A stretch of 16,561 bases of DNA from an uncultured Bacteroidia bacterium (GTDB taxonomy: Bacteria > Bacteroidota > Bacteroidia > Bacteroidales > UBA932). A program made the position numbers and the translations under genes. Below the pieces are notes generated by a model. That model saw only the letters and a program-made list of their open reading frames with translations, was not told where the DNA came from and made no database searches. The stretch is from the NCBI GenBank assembly GCA_902767355.1, contig CACXHG010000177.1, positions 1 to 16,561 on the forward strand, in the 5' to 3' direction. Positions 11,938 through 16,561 of the stretch are shown in pieces; the first letter of the stretch is position 1; every line of letters begins with the position of its first letter.

Positions 11938-12370
11938 ATTTCTGGAAGTCGTACAGGTTCAGGCCGGTCTCTTCGTCGAAGCGACGGCCGACGCCGTCCA
12001 GGCCATAATCCTCTACATAGAGCTCGCAGGCGCCGTTCACTCGGGCTGTGAGCAGGTGCCCGCCGATGCAGCTGTAGTCGCGCCTGCTGGCGGTAACGTG
12101 CAGGTGCAGATACACTTCGCCGTCTTTGCGTGAAATATTGCCCGTCAGGCAGGTCACCTCCATCTGCTCTGCAAAGGTCTTGTCCACATACTTTTTGGTG
12201 GCGGGGTCCAGGAAGCGGAAGGTGGCCTCGCCGATGGCTGCAATGCCGCCCACTATGCCGCTGCGTATGTCTTTTTCGCGGCAAAATGCTGCCAGCGCCA
12301 TGGAAATTTCCTGATGGTTGTCTATGCTCAGGATATATCGCCCCTGAGAAGCCTCTCTGAATTTATACAT
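11936..12370 (-). CDS. PCC/DUF296 domain protein
   Basis: A 144-residue single-domain protein of the PCC (plants and prokaryotes conserved, DUF296) family. Its signs are SGIVGGIAAIGEATFRF (37-53), VTCLTGNISRKDGEVYLHLHVTAS (72-95) and GGHLL (103-107). The histidines 89, 91 and 105 match the conserved, possibly metal-binding set of the family. In plants the domain is joined to AT-hooks; in bacteria it stands alone and its role is not established, though it is often annotated as DNA-binding. It diverges from mtgA with starts only 30 bp apart, sharing a palindromic promoter region, and is the first chromosomal gene beyond the integrated element. Confidence 0.85.
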   Translation of the reverse strand: MYKFREASQGRYILSIDNHQEISMALAAFCREKDIRSGIVGGIAAIGEATFRFLDPATKKYVDKTFAEQMEVTCLTGNISRKDGEVYLHLHVTASRRDYSCIGGHLLTARVNGACELYVEDYGLDGVGRRFDEETGLNLYDFQK

Positions 12371-12371
12371 A

Positions 12372-12395
12372 GCGCAAATTTAGCTAAATTTGCGC
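12372..12395. promoter_or_regulatory. Perfect 24-bp palindrome with divergent -7 boxes
   Basis: The half-site GCGCAAATTTAG is followed by its exact reverse complement. Each half contains TAAATTTG, a perfect TAnnTTTG: 12385-12392 on the plus strand for mtgA and 12382-12375 on the minus strand for the PCC gene. No good -33 element is seen at the usual distance on either side. Both predicted starts lie within a few bases of the start codons. Confidence 0.7.
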
Positions 12396-12400
12396 AGGTT

Positions 12401-13093
12401 ATGCTAAAATTCCTGCGCAAAGTCATAATGTGGGCACTGATTGTCTTTTTCGGCAGCAGTATAGGGATGGTGTTTGTCTATAAATACCTGCCGGTGTATA
12501 TCACGCCGCTGATGGTCATCCGCCTGTTCGAGCAGAACAAAGACGACAAGCCGCTGCGCCTCAAGCACCGCTGGGTCCCGATGGAAAGAATCAGCGGCGA
12601 GCTGCCCCTGGCCGTCTGGGCCAGCGAAGACCAGCGCTTCTTCACCCACAACGGCTTCGATTTCAAGGAGATAGAGAACGCCATTGAAGAGCGCAACAGC
12701 CGGGGAAGGCTGCGGGGCGCCAGCACCATCAGCCAGCAGACCGCCAAGAATGTATTCCTCTGGCCCGGGCAGAACTGGCTGCGCAAGGGCCTGGAAGTCT
12801 ATTTCACCAAACTGATAGAGTGGATCTGGGGTAAGGAGCGCATCATGGAAGTGTATATCAACTCAATAGAGATGGGCGACGGCATCTACGGCGCGCAGGC
12901 GGCCGCAAAGCAGTTCTGGGGCCACGACGCCGCCAGCCTCAGCCGCGAAGAGAGCGCGCTGATAGCCTCCGCCCTGCCCAATCCCCTCCGGCGAAACTGC
13001 AAAAGCCCCAGCGCCTACATGCTGCAGCGCCAGGGCCAGATATTGCATCAGATGAAACTTCTTGGCGGCAAGTATCCCCCTACTCGACAATAA
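12401..13093 (+). CDS. mtgA: Monofunctional biosynthetic peptidoglycan transglycosylase
   Basis: A GT51-family enzyme that polymerises lipid II into glycan strands at the inner membrane. It has 230 residues with one N-terminal transmembrane anchor (about 8-27). Motif 1 is SEDQRFFTHNGFD (75-87) with catalytic Glu76. Motif 2 is RGASTISQQTAKN (105-117), followed by the KxxE helix and motif 4 MEVYINSIEMG (149-159) with the second Glu150. The length and lack of a transpeptidase domain fit MtgA rather than a bifunctional PBP. The frame is open back to 12314, but the ATG at 12401 follows the -7 box and gives the normal short cytoplasmic tail. Its last 14 nt overlap the convergent ilvE. Confidence 0.93.
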   Translation: MLKFLRKVIMWALIVFFGSSIGMVFVYKYLPVYITPLMVIRLFEQNKDDKPLRLKHRWVPMERISGELPLAVWASEDQRFFTHNGFDFKEIENAIEERNSRGRLRGASTISQQTAKNVFLWPGQNWLRKGLEVYFTKLIEWIWGKERIMEVYINSIEMGDGIYGAQAAAKQFWGHDAASLSREESALIASALPNPLRRNCKSPSAYMLQRQGQILHQMKLLGGKYPPTRQ

Positions 13094-14096
13094 CGCACCA
13101 ACCGTGTTTGTCTTCGGCGCGACCGTACTGGATGTCGTGCAGGGCGTTGTAGAGCTGCAGGCACACGGGGCCGACGCTCTTGCCGTATTCGATATATTCC
13201 TGGGTGTCAATGTCGTAGATGCTGCCGATGGGCGAGATTACGGCCGCGGTGCCGCAGGCGCCGGCCTCGTCGAAGGTCTTGAGCTCCTCCACGGTGACGG
13301 GCCGCTGCTCCACGTTCATGCCCATGTCGGCCGCCAGGGTGCGCAGGCTGTCGTTGGTCACCGACGGCAGGATGGACGGCGAAGCGGGAGTCACATAGGT
13401 ATTGTTCTTGATGCCGAAGAAGTTGGCAGCGCCGCATTCCTCAATGAAGCGGTGCTGGGCGGCATCCAGATACATCACATTGTCGTAGCCCATCTCATGC
13501 GCCTTTTCGCCGGAAAGCAGGCTGGAGGCGTAGTTGCCGCCGGCCTTGATGTCGCCGGTGCCGCGCGGCGCGGCGCGGTCCTGCATGCGGTCGATAACCA
13601 CCTTGATCAGCTGCATGCCGCCTTTGAAATAGGGGCCGACGGGCGAGGCGAAGAAGATGATGTCCACCTCGGGGCAGCGATGCACGCCTATGGCCACCTG
13701 ACTGCCGTACATCAGCGGGCGCACATAAAGCGAAGCGCCTGACTCATAGGGCGGAACAAAATCGATATTCTTCTTGACCAGCTCCACGCAAGCGTGCACA
13801 AAAACATCCGTGGGCATAGGTTCCAGGCACAGCTTGTAGGCCGAAGACTGGAAGCGGCGGGCGTTGTCGGCCGGGCGGAACAGGCGCACCTTGCCGTCCA
13901 CACCGCGGAAGGCTTTCAGGCCCTCGAAGGCCATAATGCCATAGTGCAGGCCCATAGTGGCCATGTGCATGTGGATGTATTCATCGTCCGTTACTGTGAG
14001 CTGAGACCATTTCTTGCCGTCGAAACGACACCGGATATTGGCGTTTGTCTTGATGTAATTGAAGCCAAGATTGTTCCAATCGATTTTTGCTGCCAT
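13080..14096 (-). CDS. ilvE: Branched-chain amino acid aminotransferase
   Basis: A fold-type IV, PLP-dependent enzyme that interconverts Leu, Ile and Val with their 2-oxo acids using glutamate. It has 338 residues, the normal size of the BCAT-II-like class. HYGIMAFEGLKAFRG (51-65), RPADNARRFQSSA (74-86) and YVRPLMYG (124-131) are family motifs. GDIKAGGNYASSL has the PLP-binding Lys184, and FIEECGAANFFG (217-228) carries the conserved Glu of the PLP site. It is a single gene with its own promoter, converging on mtgA with a 14-nt tail overlap, which leaves no room for a normal terminator on either side. Confidence 0.95.
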   Translation of the reverse strand: MAAKIDWNNLGFNYIKTNANIRCRFDGKKWSQLTVTDDEYIHMHMATMGLHYGIMAFEGLKAFRGVDGKVRLFRPADNARRFQSSAYKLCLEPMPTDVFVHACVELVKKNIDFVPPYESGASLYVRPLMYGSQVAIGVHRCPEVDIIFFASPVGPYFKGGMQLIKVVIDRMQDRAAPRGTGDIKAGGNYASSLLSGEKAHEMGYDNVMYLDAAQHRFIEECGAANFFGIKNNTYVTPASPSILPSVTNDSLRTLAADMGMNVEQRPVTVEELKTFDEAGACGTAAVISPIGSIYDIDTQEYIEYGKSVGPVCLQLYNALHDIQYGRAEDKHGWCVIVE

Positions 14097-14120
14097 AGTT
14101 TTAAATTGTTAACGACGGGG

Positions 14121-14128
14121 CTAAGATA
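14121..14128 (-). promoter_or_regulatory. -7 box of ilvE promoter
   Basis: TATCTTAG on the minus strand matches TAnnTTTG at all but one base, with a possible TTGG about 22 nt upstream. The predicted start leaves about 20 nt before the ATG. Confidence 0.5.
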
Positions 14129-14159
14129 GCACAAAAACGCCCTCGTTGTCCCAACTTTA

Positions 14160-15383
14160 TCAGGCTTTTTTTATACGGACTGCTTTCACAAAGTGCGACA
14201 TAAGGTAGCCTATGGCTGCAACAGAGACAAAAACAGCCACAATGTCAAGCACTTGCATGTGTACCGGATAGTAAGAGATTATAAAGTTACCCGGCATTTT
14301 CACAAGGTGCAGATGTTGCTGGGCCAGACACACCAAAATCCCAAGAATGACGCCTGCAGCAGCCCCTAAAAGCGAAATCATCCACCCTTCGGTGGTGAAG
14401 ATACGGTTTATCATCGTGCTGTCGGCGCCCATCGAGCGCAGGATTTCTATGTCGTCCTGCTTCTCGATTATAAGCATAGACAGCGAGCCGAACACATTGC
14501 AGGAAATAATCAGCACCACAAACAGCAGTATCAGATAGATGGCCAGCTTCTCGTAGGTCATCATCTTGTAGAGCGACTCGTTCTGCTGATACTTGTTCTT
14601 TACCACGCAGTCCTGGCCAAACAGGGCGGAAAGCTCGCCCTGCAGCTGGCGGGAAATGCTGCCGGAAGGGCCTATATACTCCGGCCGGATGCGCACTTCC
14701 AGCATCGAGACCTCGCCGCTGCGCTCCAGAAGCTTGCGCAGGGCGTCTATCGGCATATAGACATAAGATTCGTCAAACTCCTTCTCCAAAGAGATGGTGC
14801 CGGCCGGAAAGAGTTTGACCTTGCGCAGCGACGCCGTCGGGTCGGAGAGCGAAACGCGCTGGGTGCGCGAAGGGAAATACACCTCCAGCGGCGTCATGAA
14901 GCCGGTGTTCACCCTCAGATTCTGGGCGATGCCGGCCCCGAGCACCATCTGGTCAATTTCGCCGTCCTTGAGCTCGAACGACCCCTGCCGCACATACTGC
15001 GTCAGGCCGGTCACATCCTGGTAGTCGGAATCCACGCCGCGGGCGGTGACTATGGCCTCCCGCTCGCCATATTTCAGGAACACGGTCTCTTCGAGCACCT
15101 CGCTCACCGTGAGGACCTCCGCCCTGGAGCGCAGGCCGGCCATGGCGGCGCTGTCCGGCGTAAAAACTTTGCTCTGCCGCGGAGTTATCACCACATCCGG
15201 GGTATAACTTTCGAACATCCCTTTCAGCAGGTCGTCGAAGCCGTTGTAGATGGACAGGATTATGACCAGGGCCGCACAGCCCACGGCTATGCCGGCCGCA
15301 GAAATCAGAGAGATAATGTTTATCACATTATGCGACTTGCGGGCCAGCAGATAGCGCCGGGCTATGAAGAAAGTGGTGTTCAC
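14160..15383 (-). CDS. LolC/LolE-family ABC transporter permease
   Basis: A 407-residue inner-membrane protein with the FtsX/MacB-like layout: TM1 at about residues 19-45, a large periplasmic domain (46-278), then TM2 (280-306), TM3 (332-355) and TM4 (377-398). The N-terminus FIARRYLLARKSHNVINIIS and the cytoplasmic coupling stretch IIEKQDDIEILRSMGADSTMI are characteristic of the lipoprotein-releasing LolC/E group. In Gram-negative bacteria this complex releases outer-membrane lipoproteins with the ATPase LolD; no ATPase gene is in the window. It lies 15 nt after rbfA, so it probably ends a tyrS-rbfA operon. Whether it is a true lipoprotein exporter or another FtsX permease cannot be decided here. 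Confidence 0.85.
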   Translation of the reverse strand: MNTTFFIARRYLLARKSHNVINIISLISAAGIAVGCAALVIILSIYNGFDDLLKGMFESYTPDVVITPRQSKVFTPDSAAMAGLRSRAEVLTVSEVLEETVFLKYGEREAIVTARGVDSDYQDVTGLTQYVRQGSFELKDGEIDQMVLGAGIAQNLRVNTGFMTPLEVYFPSRTQRVSLSDPTASLRKVKLFPAGTISLEKEFDESYVYMPIDALRKLLERSGEVSMLEVRIRPEYIGPSGSISRQLQGELSALFGQDCVVKNKYQQNESLYKMMTYEKLAIYLILLFVVLIISCNVFGSLSMLIIEKQDDIEILRSMGADSTMINRIFTTEGWMISLLGAAAGVILGILVCLAQQHLHLVKMPGNFIISYYPVHMQVLDIVAVFVSVAAIGYLMSHFVKAVRIKKA

Positions 15384-15398
15384 GCGCGCTGTGGCGGG

Positions 15399-15746
15399 CT
15401 ACTTTTTGAGCAGCTCTTCGATATGTTCCACGTAGTCGAGGCTGTCGTCCAGGAAAAACTGCAACTCGGGCACTATCCTGAGCTGCTTGCCCACACGGCG
15501 GCCGAGTTCCCCGCGCAGCGAGCGGCTCATCTCCGAGATAGTGTCCATCACAGCTTCGCTCTTGCTCGAAGGGAAGATGCTCACATAAACCTTGGCCTGC
15601 GACAGGTCGGGACTGATCTTGACACCGCTCACTGAGACCAGGGCGCCGTCGAACGCCGCCATGCCCTTGGCGCGGATAATCTCCGCCATGTCGCGCTTGA
15701 TCTGGGAGGCAACCTTGAGTTGCCTGGTGCTTGCGGGCCCCTCCAT
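15399..15746 (-). CDS. rbfA: Ribosome-binding factor A
   Basis: A 115-residue protein of the normal RbfA length, a single KH-like domain that binds the 30S subunit and helps the late processing of 16S rRNA. The typical start RQLKVASQIKRDMAEII, then VSVSGVKISPDLSQAKVYVSIFP, the helix around LRGELGRRVGKQLRIVPELQFFLDDS and the end HIEELLKK are all present. It begins 2 nt after the tyrS stop, so the two are coupled, and lies 15 nt before the permease gene. Confidence 0.95.
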   Translation of the reverse strand: MEGPASTRQLKVASQIKRDMAEIIRAKGMAAFDGALVSVSGVKISPDLSQAKVYVSIFPSSKSEAVMDTISEMSRSLRGELGRRVGKQLRIVPELQFFLDDSLDYVEHIEELLKK

Positions 15747-15748
15747 AA

Positions 15749-16561
15749 CTATTTGATATTAATGATGTAATAATTCTTCTTGCCTTTCTGCGCAAGGATG
15801 TAGTGACCGTTCACGATGTCGGAAGCGGTAATCTCGCCGTTGGGGTCTGTGAACTTATCCTTGTTGATGGAAATACCGTTTGCCTGAACCATCTTGCGGG
15901 CCTCGCCCTTGGAGGGGAGGATATTGGTCTTCACCGCCAGAAGGTCCAGGATGTTGCAGGGCAGCTCGTCCTTGGGCAGGTCGAAGCTCGGCACGTCGCC
16001 GAACACTGCCAGGAAGGTGCGCTCGTCAAGACGGCGCAGGGCCTCGCTGTCGCCGCGGAAAAGCATCTCAGATGCCGCCACCGCATTCTCATAAGCCTGC
16101 TGGCCGTGCACCATAATGGTAACTTCCTTTGCCAGAAGCTTCTGCAGCTCGCGGCGGCCGGGATCTTCCCGCTGGGTGGCAATGGCATTCTCTATGGTCT
16201 CGCGGTCGAGCATTGTGAAAATCTTGATGTAGCGCTCGGCATCGTCGTCGGCCACGTTCATCCAGAACTGGTAGAACTCGTAGGGCGAAGTGCGCTCTGC
16301 GTCCAGCCAGATGTTGCCCTTCTCGGTCTTGCCGAACTTGGTGCCGTCGGCCTTGCGTATCAGCGGGCAGGTCAGGGCGAAAGCCTCGCCGCCGTCCATG
16401 CGGCGGATGAGCTCGGTGCCGGTGGTGATATTGCCCCACTGGTCGCTGCCGCCCAGCTGCAGGATGCAGCCGCGGTTTTTCCACAGCCAGTAGAAGTCGT
16501 AGCCCTGCATCAGCTGGTAGCTGAATTCGGTGAAGGACATGCCCTCGCTGCTGTCGCGGGC
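15749..16561 (-). CDS. tyrS: Tyrosyl-tRNA synthetase, 5' end beyond the window
   Basis: The C-terminal 270 residues of TyrRS, the class I enzyme that charges tRNA-Tyr. The reading frame is open to the window edge, and seven codons before the first visible Met continue the protein, so that Met (16540) is internal. Seen here are LQLGGSDQWGNI of the tyrosine-binding/Rossmann part, DGTKFGKTEKGN carrying the KMSKS-loop equivalent KFGKT, the helical anticodon-binding region, and a C-terminal S4-like RNA-binding domain (KGEARKMVQANGISINKDKF). The N-terminal HIGH motif would be off the window. It heads the leftward group tyrS-rbfA-permease. Confidence 0.95.
   Translation of the reverse strand, partial: ARDSSEGMSFTEFSYQLMQGYDFYWLWKNRGCILQLGGSDQWGNITTGTELIRRMDGGEAFALTCPLIRKADGTKFGKTEKGNIWLDAERTSPYEFYQFWMNVADDDAERYIKIFTMLDRETIENAIATQREDPGRRELQKLLAKEVTIMVHGQQAYENAVAASEMLFRGDSEALRRLDERTFLAVFGDVPSFDLPKDELPCNILDLLAVKTNILPSKGEARKMVQANGISINKDKFTDPNGEITASDIVNGHYILAQKGKKNYYIINIK

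Overview
The window comes from a Bacteroidota genome, most likely order Bacteroidales. Supporting signs are the TTTG-N19..21-TAnnTTTG promoter form seen many times, almost no Shine-Dalgarno sequences, ribosomal protein L13 starting at a DTLSYKT-type N-terminus, an integrase of the Bacteroides type, and a DUF2693-like (SH3 beta-barrel fold) small protein. The genus cannot be named from this window; the chromosomal genes are visibly GC-rich.

Left chromosomal part (1-3870). rplM-rpsI (L13, S9) run leftward from a textbook promoter with a small hairpin at the predicted 5' end of the mRNA. Diverging from them is the tight set dusB (tRNA dihydrouridine synthase), lpxK (lipid A 4'-kinase) and a DUF456 membrane protein. 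Then come two tandem 53-bp REP-like palindromes, a terminator, tRNA-Pro(TGG) on the minus strand, divergent tRNA promoters, a roughly 100-nt structured untranslated stretch, and tRNA-Ser(GCT).

Integrated element (about 3948-11901, 7.95 kb). It is bounded by a 13-bp direct repeat of the tRNA-Ser 3' end (attL 3948-3960, attR 11889-11901). Inside are a tyrosine integrase next to attL; a single-chain restriction-modification protein (nuclease + N6-adenine methylase + specificity domain) preceded by an overlapping 83-aa gene; a divergent DUF2693-like gene and a serine recombinase; a probable replication initiator of the Rep_trans/NicK type; and a short upstream gene interrupted by an in-frame TGA. 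TGCGACTA boxes near both ends look like integrase arm-binding sites. No separate relaxase, coupling protein or conjugation genes are present, so this looks like a small defence-carrying integrative element that must borrow transfer functions, if it moves at all.

Right chromosomal part (11902-16561). A PCC/DUF296 protein gene and mtgA (peptidoglycan glycosyltransferase) diverge from a perfect 24-bp palindrome that holds two back-to-back -7 boxes. mtgA overlaps the end of the convergent ilvE (branched-chain aminotransferase). A leftward cluster tyrS(partial)-rbfA-lolC/E-like permease closes the window.

Most likely new material: the att-bounded R-M element with its arm-site system, the repeat-containing divergent control region of the R-M operon, the TGA-interrupted small gene ahead of the initiator, the structured leader ahead of tRNA-Ser, and the REP-like pair.
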